Positions 27,363 to 39,289 of a stretch of 64,000 nt of DNA are shown here, piece by piece. Where the stretch lies: contig NC_135247.1 in NCBI RefSeq assembly GCF_947623445.1, positions 14,448,501 to 14,512,500 of the forward strand, written 5' to 3'. A program made the translations under genes and the position numbers. The first letter of the stretch is position 1. Each line of letters opens with the position of its first letter. Origin of the DNA: Clavelina lepadiformis (taxonomy: Eukaryota > Chordata > Ascidiacea > Aplousobranchia > Clavelinidae). The notes under the pieces are model-generated. The model searched no databases and had not been told where the DNA came from. It saw only the letters and a program-made list of their open reading frames with translations.

Positions 27363-27475
27363 TCATGAACGTGCACGCTGAACTTTTTTTATCTTAACGC
27401 CGATTTATAACAAATAAACCAAGAAAAGTTGATTGTTCAAACGCCAATTTATAACAAATAAACAAAGAATTGAAG
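27363..27475. repeat. Dimeric ~40-bp repeat, copy 2
   Basis: Second copy in direct orientation, about 480 bases after copy 1 and about 450 bases before the RFC3 start codon. It shows the same two-unit structure, AACGCCGATTTATAACAAAT then AAACGCCAATTTATAACAAA, and ends AAAGAATTGAAG like copy 1. Confidence 0.65.
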
Positions 27476-27928
27476 AAGGCTGGCGCTTGCTCAAAGAAAC
27501 AGGTTGTCTTTGTGTGAGCTGGTGTTTTTCAACCCTTTTTAGACGAAGATTTTTGTGATATCACCAATGCATGATATCATGCATGCTTTTATCCTTTAAC
27601 TATAACTCTGCAAATGAAAACGAGACCATGATTTTTTTGACCAGCAAGTTGCAACCAAAAGCCAGAGTTGTTTCAGTGCACAAAAGTGTTATGACCAGCT
27701 CTGATTGTGCATTACTTTCAATAGTGCCATTATTTTTTGGCTTGTTTTATATAAATGTGAATTGTAATAGGCCTATGCTAATTGTATCACTTAACAAAGT
27801 GTTTCAAAATGGGTACTCAAATGGGTCTTTTACATAATATGGTATGCTTGCGTGTATTTAGAAACCTTTTAAAACATAAGCTATCAGTACTATATAATTC
27901 TAAGGTGATAAAATCATCAGTGAATACA

Positions 27929-30900
27929 ATGAGCTTGTGGGTTGATAAGTATAGACCAAAGAGTCTGGCAAAACTGGACTATCATTTAGAACAAGCTGAA
28001 AACTTGAAGAAACTTGTGAAGACAGGAAATTTTCCTCATCTTCTTGTTTATGGGCCACCTGGAGCAGGTAGGGAATATATTTTTATTTCTTCCAATGTAT
28101 GTATGACGATGTCGGATTTTAGTGGGTGTGTCGGTGCCATGGCAACCAAATTTTGAATTGGGCATCCAACATTGAGCTGAATACCATTGTTTTTTTATGA
28201 TTGGTCTTCACTGCGCAATGAGGTTGCCAATGTGACTGATGTCTGGGTATTGCCATTGCTTAAGGTGTGATCTTTGACAAACTATGCTATGCTATGCGCA
28301 CAGCATGATGAGATTGTATTAAGGGATGTAGTTGCAGGAAATGACTCTGGAAATTGTAACCAGACCATTGAGAAGAAAAAGAGCAGAGCTTTTATGAAAT
28401 TTTACACCTAAAAAAGCTGTATGGTTGATTCTGTCTGTTAGCAGATTAAGCTTAGTTTGCCAGAGTTGAACATCCGACTTTTTCGAGGGGCTCCTATTTT
28501 TACAGAGCCAGGATGTCCAAGGACATCCACTAAAAATAGTTAAAGGTATTCACTGTATGACGTTTTGTTATCTGATTATAATTATATATATATATATGGA
28601 ATTTATTCGGTCAGTGTATTCGTCCTCACGTCACAAATAGGACATGCTTTTAACAGTGAGGTCTAGAGATTCCAAACTTTCAACGAAGGTAAAACCTGAC
28701 ACTGGAGAGAATACAATGACCTTTGATTAACTCTACAACGCCGCATCAGGATTGAAAAATCAGTTCCAGGCGATCACCAAGTTTTTTGAAAGAATCGGAA
28801 AAACACACACCTTTACTTTCGGAAACAGCTAGAAATTTGTTGAACTTAATAATTACTCAGGCATTGCAGGTTTGATTAATTGCGACGTTTGATCAACATT
28901 TCTAACATGGCAAAGCACTTCGTTAACTGCGATGACAAGTGAAGAAATCGAACATTTACCAACCAAACTCTTAACTTCAAATCAAAAGTTTCTTTCTTTA
29001 TCTTTAAGCATGTTTATTTCATGTGACCATTCAAATGACACAGTGTAGCTGCGAGGTTATATTAACAAGTGTGAATTCATACATGCTGGTTAAACCTATT
29101 GTTAAATGAGCTTGCCAGATACTTAACCACTGCAGTTGAATTGTGAGTGATTTTTGGAATAACTATTTGCTTATGGCATGCATCATTATTTTTAATATGA
29201 TAATGTAGAAAAGGTAAAATTCCATTGGCACATAGCTGGCGTTAGATGACAACATTTTATTCAGTATATATTGCACTTCAGAATAAAGATAACTTACCAT
29301 TAAAATATATATGTCAAAGCAATCGTGACAATGAAAGCTTTTCTAACACAGCCAGGAGTGGATACAGCTCGGGTGTTAAGATGTTGCAACACCACTCTCA
29401 GCAGTTGGCGAAATAATTTTGGCGCTTGCAGTTTATTTTGCTGGTTTAAAATAACCATTGCAACACAACACATTTTCTAAAATGCTTTCATGACAAGAGG
29501 CAAGCGTTTTTCTCCTCTCCCCGTTTCTCGCCTTTCTCTATTCCCATTGCCCAATATTTTTCCCGTACCCTCTTAAATACTTCCATCTGGTTTGAGCGCA
29601 GTCCAGCGGGAATTAAAACTGCATTGCTAGTATCAACAATGCCTTGGCTGAAATGCAATTAAAAGTTTCCCCGCACAAAGCGTGTAAGTGGCTCGTGTAG
29701 GCTTCTAGATGTTACATCATCAATTCGCTTAAGGAAATATTTTTCAGGAAACACAATGCATTGAATGCATAGCGGTACTGGAAGGCTCTACGCCAGGGGT
29801 TCCCAACCTTTTTATGTTCTCGTACCACTTAGCCACCACGGATTGTCAACACGTACCACTATTTTCAAAACAACTAATTTGATCCAATATTAAATTATTT
29901 GCAAGATGATGAATCTGGATGTAAAGTCAGCGAAAGTAGCAAAATTACAAATGTAATGCTGTTCAGGATTCAGCCACTACACGTCGGAAAACCAACATCA
30001 GAATAAACGCAATTCTGCAATTGCACAGACCACATTGCACAAGTAATAGTTTCGTCACAGACACCATTCACATTGCACACATAATAGTTTCGTCACAGAC
30101 ACCATTAAGTTCCCACAGCAGTATTGTATTAATAACAATGACAGCCGGGAGCAAGATCGACAAAAGTAGCTTACTGAGTGCAGAGAATTTAGTACGGAAA
30201 GAAATGAAAGTGTTGTTCGCATATTTTAGCAACTCAAAATTAAATTGTTATACTACTATATATCGCATGCAACGGAGAGCTGCTCGCGTACGACCTGAAA
30301 AGCCCCGCGCACCACTAGTGGTACGCGTACCACCGGTTGGGAACCCCTGCTCTACGCCTTTGTGACAAGAACAACTATCAGACTTGGGCGACAACACTGT
30401 GCTGCATGAAGGTTTGCATTTGCGCTAAACTACCTTGTCATTAAAATCGAAGGAAAACAAACGAAATAGAACCGGATACGATAGCCGATAGGTCACAATT
30501 TGCTGTTTGCTTATCTGGTCAGTAGTAATCATCGTGGTTATCTCATTTCATTCAGATTATCAATTAATACCTATATCCATTGCTGCACTCATTGTATGCA
30601 CTGAATACAATTACATTGTTTTGGTATTGTTATTGTAATTATGATATTACGTGTTCCCGAGTAATTTGCTTAACTTGCATATCTGACCCGCTGCCCACGA
30701 TTGATTGACAGGTGGTGGGATGGACACTTGCTCAAAAGCTCATTTATTTTTCTCTAATGAATATTTCGCTCAATGGTACCAAAAACTGTCATGTTTCTGT
30801 TTTTAATAACCATTAGAAAAAAAGGTTAGATGTGTCTAAAGCGTGTTGTTTTACTATAACAAGGAGCATTTTAATTAATAACCGAGAGCGGTAATGTACA

Positions 30901-33900
30901 CAGTTTGTGTCATTGCTACCCATGTTGTCATGACTAAGTTAAAAATGACTAACACAAACGGAGAAAAACTGCTCAAATCTCAATAATATTGAGATGTACA
31001 TATGTAATATTATAAACAAAAGTGTATGTGGTCTTCTTTATTTATTGTGTTGTATTTTTAACAAATAATTTTTTTACAAGGTTCTTTGACGTTACCTGAT
31101 TTCCTGGTTTTGTTAAACACTTTGTATCAAATATTCAAAGGCCATGACACAATACAGATATAGCCTTGCACTTGTATGTATGTGTGTGCACTAAAGCATT
31201 GTGTGAGTTGTGATGTAACAATCGCTTTTCAGATAACATTATCCAGGCATTGTTAACAAACCCATTTCATTTTTTCCAGAAGTATTAATGGCCAACGAAA
31301 ACCGTACTTAATGACATGGGTTACCCCCAGTAACCAACAACCTTTACAGATTTGCATGTAGTTTTATACTTTGAATAATTTTAACAAGGAAAGCAAACAG
31401 TGGGGTGAGCTTGGCTCAGAACAATTTAGTCAAAATTTTTCAAAAAAGCGCAAATATTTTTAGCTCATTAACCAGTACAATATGGATAGAAGTATGAAAG
31501 CAAGTAAACTAGCACAGAATAAACTTGGCAAAGGCCCCATTTCTTGGGGAACCCCCATTTTCAAAACTTGCGGTGAACGGAACACTCACTTATCAAATTT
31601 TCTAGATCTGCCCCAGAACACATTAAAGTGTTTTTTGTTGAACTATGAAATTTCTTTCTGTATTAATTAAGCCAAAAATGGAATATTTATTAGCTTTTAA
31701 AGCATTGGCCATGAAGTGAACTATTAGCAAGTGGAGTGGTCTCCCACTAGTTCCTAAAAGAAGTTTGCGCAGTTTTTCTCAGAAAAGTCGTATCTAGTCT
31801 TATGAATTTCCTTTATCATTTGGTGTTATTTTGTATGGCTAACCACTTTTCTTCTGGTTGTCATAAAGACTGCTGCTGATTTTTTTTATAATGTCCTGAG
31901 AAACTAGTAGCATAAATTTTCTTAACACCAAGTTAAGAACCAAGTTATTTAGCAGTAAGAAAATTCAATTTTGTTGCTAGCAGCAATCTGAACACACTTT
32001 AAATCTGTATGGTACTAATTTCACCCATTTTTGAGCATTTTATCAACAAAAATGATAACAAAGCTCAAGTAACTCCGATCTTAAAGCGGGCTAGAATGGT
32101 ATTATGTGTTAAGACAATGGACTTATAATAAGGTGAACATGACACAACAACAATTAAAGCATGATTTAATAACTAGAAAGTGATGTATAACGTATAGATA
32201 ACGGTGATTTTTTATGAGTGTTCCGATGTTTTTGCAAATGACTATTAATTATATTGGAAGGTAAGAAAACACGTATTATGTGCCTTCTGAAAGAGATGTA
32301 TGGATCTGGTGTAGAAAAGTTGCGTATTGAAAAGCATCATTTTACAACACCTTCCAACAAAAAGGTAGAGATAGCTACACTTGCCAGTAATTATCATATT
32401 GAAGTCACACCAAGTGATGCTGGATTTCATGACAGGTACCAGGCAAATATATACAGTTAATATGCCTAAATTATGATTATATTTGTATGTATAATTCTGC
32501 ATTCAATCTTCTAATTTTTCACTTTTACCATGTCCTGATGTCCATGCAGAGTTGTCATTCAAGAGCTCATCAAAACTGTCGCTCAATCTCAACAGCTTGA
32601 AGTGACAACTCAAAAACATTTCAAGGTTAATTTGTGATTTGTTTTAGGTCTAAGAAATGTGCAATTTAATTGTATTATAAAACAGTCTCATATCGTAAAT
32701 TTTGATGTTCAGCATTTCATGGACATGTAGTGCTGCGAATAAAAATCATACTAAAACCATTGCACTTAGAAGTCTGTTAAGGACGCGTACGGGTTTCAAA
32801 ACAGGGTCAATTTCTTTGTTTATTTCTATATGTAGTAAAGTTATTAAAAAGGCAAGGAGATCCCTGAAATTTTGCACGTAAACTAGGTTTGTCAAATACT
32901 ATCACATACTGGAATATGGTAAAAATCGCAATTCTCGTTACATGGGCACAAAGTCAAAAGTGGATTTTTGGGCCTAAAAACACACATTTCCCACTTTTTC
33001 ATAACAATTTCTATCCAAGTTTTCCGAGCAACCTGCAACTTTAAAACGCACCAGAAGTTATGGAAATTCCCAGCTAGAAAAAAACACCAATCATTCTGCA
33101 TTCTGATTAGTGTAAACACGTGCTTTGAAGTCCTACGTAAGAGTCTAACCAAATCAGAGAAATTTTTTGACCCATACACCTCCTAAAAAATTTTTCTCTG
33201 GCAATATTGGCTTATAATACTGGTTTCTGGGTTCTTACATTTATCCCAGTATTAAAATAATCTAAGTCACCTCATAAGAATCCAGACTATTGGTACATAA
33301 TTAATAATAATTATATGTGATAGTTTTGAATCTTATTTTACATTTTACCCAAAACTGGTCCGAACACTCAAAATTTACTTATCAGAATTAGCATTTGTCA
33401 ACTTAATTGTCATTTAAAGCTGTGTAAAATTTTTTTTTTTATTTAATTTTACGCTAAAATTTTAATGTATGAAACGTTTTTTTTTTAAATTAAACTCTCA
33501 ACACTGAAGTTAAATTGCCATGGAATAAATAAGTGGGTCTTTATTACACTTTTGGTTTTCGGTTTATTATAAGGCCACCACTGATACAGCTGGTAGATCT
33601 GATGTATCAATTCACTTTTGATCTCTTTGTTTATAAGTTCCCTTTGTTTATAAGGGAAGCAGCTGTCTTAATTCTGGTCGCAATATTTCATTTCAGTCAT
33701 ATTTTGCAGGTGATTGTTTTAACTGAAGTGGATCGTTTATCTCGGGATGCTCAACATGCTTTGCGTCGAACCATGGAAAAATATGTGTCAACATGTAGAC
33801 TCATTCTATACTGCAACTCTACCAGCAAGGTATTGATTATTTTAATAAGATGTTATCGATGTAACATAATGCATGCCATGATTATACTTTTTTACTTCCT

Positions 33901-35352
33901 TATACAATGCAGAATCCATTTGTAAATGACATATCTTGGCTTGATGGTTGTTGCGTGTTATGCTTTTAAAATTACCTACTTATTTGATATATATTACCAT
34001 TACCACGATGGTGGAGTCTTATCAAAACATATCTTTGCCAAAGTGGGTAAACAAAGGTTAAACTTATAACTGTACCTGCACTAGGTTCATTCAACAACAA
34101 TCATAATTCTGTTTTAACTGAATCACCTCCCTACTAAGTCTATGATGCACAGATAAGTAGTTTACATGGTGCTTTTATATATGTGTTATTAAAGCTCTGC
34201 ACGACTTGAACAAAGAACAAACAAACAAACAAACAACAAAACCTATGCAATTTTTGTGGTGTTGAACCACTAAAGAAGGAATAATTGTAAGAAAACCTTG
34301 TTTTTGTATGTCTTTATGCAATGCTGTGTTGTGATATAAATGTTAGGTCATACCTGCCATACAAAGCAGATGTTTGGCAATTCGTGTTCCAGCTCCCAAG
34401 GAAGAAGATGTCATCCAGATTCTTACAAATGTGTGCAGAAAAGAAGGTCTTACTCTTCCGCCTGAACTTGCCAAAAGGTAAAAATGCCAGCACTTGCTTA
34501 AGTCATTGTGCTTGAAATATATGTATGATGTTGGAATCTTTATCATCTGTCTGAGGAAATTCTTTGCACGAATAAAACTTTGGAACAATCCCTCATTGCT
34601 CAAACATGTAAACAAAGCCTGGTCGAACAGTTCTTGCCTTAATACTGTGGACTTTAAATTGTGCAGTTGTTTCTTTGTAGAGAAAGTTTTTTCTTCCAAA
34701 AAACAATTATTTGTTGTTCCCCAGAATTAGCATTGCCTCGAAACGCAACTTACGACGGGCGTTGCTGATGTGCGAAACTTGCAGAGTGCAACAGCAGCCA
34801 TTCACTCCCGACCAAGTGGTGATGGAGCCTGACTGGGAGGTTAGGAATTGTTTTTTTAAACTATTTCAAATTCTCAAAAGCAGTGCAATTTGTCAGTTTT
34901 GTAATGCTGTATAGATTTACTTACGGGAAACAGCAAATGCCATTGTGGCTGAACAGAGTCCGAAAAGGTTACTTGAAATAAGGCAGCGTTTATATGAACT
35001 CATAACCAAGTGTATTCCTCCCGATGCAATCATGAAGGTATGAGCATAAGATCACTTATTTTCAGATTTCACAGTTTTTTTTAAAGCTTTTACCATGGAA
35101 ATTTTGCCTAGAAAAAGATGTATGTTTTAAAGGAATATTTTTGTTGATTGTATTCTGCAGGGTATTTATGATGAATTAGTACACAATTGCGACGGAACGC
35201 TTAAAACTGAAATCACTCAGCTTGCAGCCGAATATGAACATCGCATTCACCTTGGCCAAAAGTCAATATATCATTTGGAGGCTTTCATAGCAAAATTTAT
35301 GAGCATTTATAAACACTTCCTAGAAGAGGGTTTAGATGCCATGATGTTCTAA
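27929..35352 (+). CDS. RFC3: Replication factor C subunit 3 (clamp-loader AAA+ subunit), 8 exons, 356 aa
   Basis: Exons: 27929-28067, 32261-32435, 32550-32625, 33710-33829, 34347-34477, 34725-34839, 34915-35037, 35161-35352. They join in phase to 1071 nt, and 356 residues is the usual length of animal RFC3. The start [10 protein letters not shown] is the conserved RFC N-terminus. The P-loop GPPGAGKKT is split by intron 1. The Walker B position reads [18 protein letters not shown], matching the RFC3-type degenerate DExx box. The SRC arginine-finger motif is in [11 protein letters not shown] (exon 5). The C-terminal collar ends in [11 protein letters not shown]...MMF. RFC3 is part of the RFC1-5 complex that opens PCNA and loads it onto primed DNA in the nucleus. 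An upstream ATG at 27782 is in frame but precedes the conserved start, and I chose 27929. Intron 1 is 4.2 kb and carries a hAT-type MITE. Confidence 0.97.
29794..30349. mobile_element. Non-autonomous hAT-type DNA transposon (MITE), 556 bp, in RFC3 intron 1
   Basis: Begins CAGGGGTTCCCAACC and ends in the exact complement GGTTGGGAACCCCTG. Both sides carry the 8-bp direct repeat CTCTACGC (29786-29793 and 30350-30357), a hAT-length target duplication. The subterminal GTACCAC words also occur in inverted form. There is no transposase. The perfect target duplication suggests a fairly recent insertion. Confidence 0.95.
30031..30106. repeat. Two 38-bp tandem units inside the hAT MITE
   Basis: Units 30031-30068 and 30069-30106 both start CACATTGCAC and end GTCACAGACACCATT. 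They differ at about three central bases. Confidence 0.85.
34216..34240. repeat. (ACAA)n microsatellite in an RFC3 intron
   Basis: About six ACAA units in a row in the intron before exon 5. A short (TA)n run also lies in intron 1 at about 28584-28598. Confidence 0.7.
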
Positions 35353-35563
35353 TTACACTTTTGGACGTGGTGTTTTTTAAATAGCGAAAATCTGTTTCGT
35401 TTGTGCGTTAATCTTGCATCCTGACGTAATTTTTTTAGTTTTTTACTTAAGTCCAGTTAAACACAAGTAAGTTACCAAATGTATTACGCAAGGTTTTGAA
35501 ACACCATAAGCAGTGTATGGTTTAACTTGATCTTGAAACAAGGAACACTTTTCTTCGTGGCTC

Positions 35564-37169
35564 CTAGTCACTTGAAGAAGATGAATAAACTGGAGGAGGC
35601 GGAAGAGGATCATTCCTCCTTGATCCTGAAGGAGAAGTTTTATTTTTCGTAATCTGCTGATGCCCTGTACTAATCCCACCTACCTGGTGTCGCTGGAAGC
35701 AAGTCGTGTGGATTCCTCCGAGCAGGGAGGCTCATCCATGGCCGGGATGGTCCAGGATTTGCTGGAGCTAGAGGAAGAGGATCACTGGGCAGTCGAGAGA
35801 CTCTGGGGATTTCAAATCATACTCACACAGTTACCATATTTTTTCCAAAAAAGCCGTCGATAGTATGTTTCTCTACTTCGCATGCTTACAAGAGCTAGCT
35901 GCATTGACTGGATTATAAAACTTGTCCATTCCAAAACTATTGCGTGATGTGCATTGTATTATCGTTAGTTGCACCAAACTTTAAGTATGCTACTTTGTAA
36001 TTAGGTGATGAGACCCAACTCAGTTGACGCGAGGTTATAAAGCGATTATTCTTCACTTTTTCAATGATCGTGTTATAGTTTTTTTAAGCTAGTAAAGCTT
36101 TTTGGGATGTCCGCCCCCTGAACGAAGCCGTTAGTTGTCGCACAGGGCCACGTTTAGTTACTCTAACGTTTCTAAAGCAGAATATGCCACCTTTTGCTAA
36201 TATGCTACCTTTTCCACCTTCCTTCCCGTAGACAGTCCAGACTCGATCTTTCCATAAATCCTACGCATCCATTTGACATAATTGGAAACTTTTGAGCGTT
36301 GAAGCCCACAGGCATGCGCCGGTCGTGCGCAAATTTCCTGTTATTTGTATCCATGTACTTGTTACCTGGCTGTTGCTCACCTGCGTAAATGCTGTCTGTT
36401 ATTTTCTCTGATTGGTTTAATTGGCTAAATGTTAAGTTCCAAACGCTTGCAATGGGAAAGTTAAACGAAATAAATCGCATAATGATGTAACCTTCAATTT
36501 TTATTTTTCCTTAAGTTTTAGTAGAGCACATTTTTTTAATATTTCGAATAGAATATCTCTGTGACGATTTTTGAAACAAATTACGAATGACCTTGCCAAT
36601 ATTGGTCTAGAAGTGGCCTACACTATTTCTTAGCTGTTCTACATTCTGCGACATACGTCTAAAACAATTCTTAGTAAGTAGACTAATTTCACTTAAGTGA
36701 TAACCTTTTCAGTACAGTATTTGTTTGAAGCATGCTTACCTATTGTTACGCTGACGCTAACTGATTGTGCATAAAACATTTCGTATATAACAAACAACTT
36801 CTTTACGTCAGCGAGTGCTGGCAGCCGTTTATCCAAAACCAGTTTTCCAAGTTCCATGCTAATAGACACATCAAAGCATTCGGTTCCGCTAATCTTTATT
36901 TTAACTGCCTTTTTCACACCATTTTTCATCCCTGATATGCGGTAGACATATCTGTAACGTTTCGAAATACTTTCAGGTTGGTGATGAAATACTGATACAT
37001 TGTGCGGAAATGAACTAAGTTGGCTTCTAAAATTTGCTCCACTCTCTCACAGGTTGTCAAAATTGTAGGCTGACAAAAGTTACCTGTCGTTAAAAGTATA
37101 TTCGTGCACCCGTTCTGGCTTTTGACGGAAAGCAGTTTTGTCCACTTGCGGCGCTGTTACGTTTGCCAT
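35564..37169 (-). CDS. Gene C: unrecognised five-exon gene, 216 aa, converging on RFC3
   Basis: Minus-strand exons: 37169-37084, 36951-36740, 36380-36209, 35802-35684, 35625-35564 (stop TAG). All are GT-AG and phases agree throughout (651 nt). The last intron is only 58 bases, with a clear TTCTCCTTCAG acceptor. The product starts MANVTAPQVDKTAF. Its middle, roughly residues 29-95, is an alternating hydrophobic/charged segment that could be beta-rich. The second half is basic and then proline-rich (SDPLPLAPANPGP), ending DPLPPPPVYSSSSSD. There is no signal peptide and no membrane segment. The stop lies 211 bases from the RFC3 stop, in convergent orientation. I do not recognise the family. The PI31-like impression from the Pro-rich DPL tail is too weak to use. 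Confidence 0.65.
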
Positions 37170-38157
37170 TGCTCCAATAATGGCGTAAGAAGACTTTTTC
37201 GAACCGCTGATAGACTACATATTACCAACATATGCTTAACTGTAGCTTTTCAGTTCTTGCTAACAACCATTGTTTTCTCACTAAACTTCGCACACGTGGG
37301 CTTAATTAGCTACGTAGGCTATATGCTTAGCTGCCTTACCGATCGCTTTTTCTGTTTGACTATCACGCCGAAAGGTACATAATGGTAAGCTTCGTCCAAA
37401 AATGGTACGGTAACGGCATCTTTCCCAAGCAGTTGAAATCCAACGTAATTTCTATGTGTTTTAATTAAGAAAAAAGAACCCAGTAACAGTAAATTTTTTT
37501 AAATATAGGGATGCTACACTATCAATCTATCATCATTCATCGTCCTGTAAAACACGATACGACAGCGTTTCTTCTAATTATTTGGAAAATCTGAAATGCC
37601 TTTTATGAAAACAACACAAAAGAAAAAATGTAGGCTACAAGGCATTTTAGAAGCTGGCAAAAATAGGCCTACACTAAATGAGTGAATTATTTTTCCAATT
37701 CTGCCACACAAAAAAAAGTGCCAAGTCATTATAAGCAAATTATATATAAAAAGAACGTTTTGTTAGTTTTTTCAGTATCACCTGAATAGAATTTCAATTT
37801 TTAAAAACGAAATTTCCTCCAAATAGAGGAGGTAGATACGGTAGCCCTACTTACTCATCACTTTCACCTGCAAAGTTCCCAGGCTAGCTCAGGGTCGCAT
37901 GTCGTCAGCTTATCAAATATATGTGGTGTCATAGGCTCGTCTATAGCCATTTTCTTTTTCGTGCGTTGACTTTATTTGAAGGAAGAATCTTCCGTAAAAC
38001 TGACATTTTAAGCAATTTTAATTTAACGGGAAATTTCTGTCATTGCATCCCGTTTACGTTACACTATCTAGTTGGCAACACCGTGCCTAGCCAATATTTT
38101 GCTATCATTTTCTTGATATAGGTATCCTCTATGACATCACAATTGTAAAGTGTTACG

Positions 38158-38433
38158 TCAAAAGTAATATGAGGTTTTTTGTAAAATACGATAATGCTCT
38201 GGTGAAGGCCGTTCCGGTGTACTGTTGCATACATAGGCCAACTGCCCCTGAAACTTATCTTTTCCGTTTGTGTTCTCTGAGGTGTACCTTGGAGGTTGAT
38301 AGTTATGTATCTTTTGTTGTATTTTACAACTAGATGTAACTATAATTTCTGTGGCAGTTTTCCCGCCCCCATCTATAACAATTATATCATTATTTCTATT
38401 TATCAATGAGTGATATTCAGTGGAGCAGTACAT
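38158..38433 (-). CDS. Unassigned open frame, possibly an exon
   Basis: 91 codons starting MYCSTEYHSLINRNNDIIVIDGGG and ending at a stop. The composition is protein-like, with balanced charged and polar residues and few of the Phe/Tyr/Ile runs that AT-rich noise gives. No family, partner exon or ATG context was recognised. It could equally be chance. Confidence 0.2.
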   Translation of the reverse strand: MYCSTEYHSLINRNNDIIVIDGGGKTATEIIVTSSCKIQQKIHNYQPPRYTSENTNGKDKFQGQLAYVCNSTPERPSPEHYRILQKTSYYF

Positions 38434-39019
38434 TGCATTAATTGGAAACCTTGAATTGTTTGAAAACTGTACGAGTCCAAAATCTTGAAGTTTTTCTGCT
38501 GTTTGAGGCTTTGAACTTACAGCTTACATGGTTAATATCGTCTTCATAATTTTTGCTATTAACGACAAAATATTTCATTTACCAATAAAAACTTAATTAT
38601 TTTTAAACTTAAAACTTAATAACTTAAACTTAAAACTTAATTAATGAACTAAAAAGATAAAACCACAATGGAATTTTTCTTTTTGCCCTTTGACGTGTTT
38701 CACCTCGCTTGTCAACAATGTACCAAAAGAAAAAAATGACATAAGCGCTGAAACGTTCATTAAGGTAACATGGTACCGTAGAGATTGTCTACCCTACTGT
38801 GACTGTGACTATAATGCGGTTTCGTGTATGATAACACCTGTTGCAAAGAAATAACTTCGCCTATGTATTGAATTTGTGTATAAGAACACTTTAATTATAC
38901 TGACACCACATTTCTGTCTCTTGAGTTCAAAAGGTTGGACATAAAATTAAGAACAATTTCAATTCAAGTAATAAGCGCACTAAGGTGACGCTAATAGCAA
39001 GAATACTGTATTCCATCAG

Positions 39020-39135
39020 CTTATTGTAACATAGTAACTTAAATTTAAACAAAATCTACACTTTAATCTAACTCTAACTTCAATGAAAATCTAAACAGCT
39101 TTAATCAACTTTTTTGCAAACTCATTCTCCTAACC
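39020..39135. repeat. Dispersed repeat, relative of 24640-24790
   Basis: Same order of CTTAAA, TCTAACTCTAACTTCAAT, AACTTTTTTGC and CTAACCATATCACCT words as the copy at 24640. It directly abuts the 131-bp repeat at 39159. Confidence 0.45.
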
Positions 39136-39158
39136 ATATCACCTCTGAAACCACCCCA

Positions 39159-39289
39159 TTCGTCAAGGATTAGCTCATAGGAAAGGGAAAAAAGAACGCA
39201 CGGATTACCCATTCGTATGGGCTAAAAAGAATATTTCCATCTCTTAAAATAATTGTTCGAAGGCTAATCGTGTTGGAATGAGTAATCCA
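39159..39289 (+). repeat. 131-bp dispersed repeat, copy 1
   Basis: Nearly identical (three differences by eye over 131 bases) to the reverse complement of 59197-59327. It starts TTCGTCAAGGATTAGC and ends GAGTAATCCA. An internal inverted pair, TTAGC(C/T)CATA and TATGGGCTAA, suggests a small foldback or MITE family. No target duplication is obvious. Confidence 0.9.

Larger units (their letters stand above)
13590..27928. other. About 14 kb without a supportable gene
   Basis: I looked for runs of coding phase bounded by splice sites and for known motifs on both strands and found none. Open frames here (for example 129 codons at 19684-20073 on the plus strand) lack recognisable motifs, family resemblance and convincing splice context. 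The block holds AT-rich low-complexity DNA, a purine-rich patch at about 18560-18870, dispersed repeats and the upstream region of RFC3. Small or fast-evolving exons could have escaped. Confidence 0.5.

Noticed and set aside
35564..37169. Gene C as a proteasome inhibitor PI31 (PSMF1) homologue
   Set aside because: Only a loose likeness in a Pro-rich DPL tail and one beta segment; the hallmark Gly/Asp-Pro-rich repeats and N-terminal fold residues are not visible.
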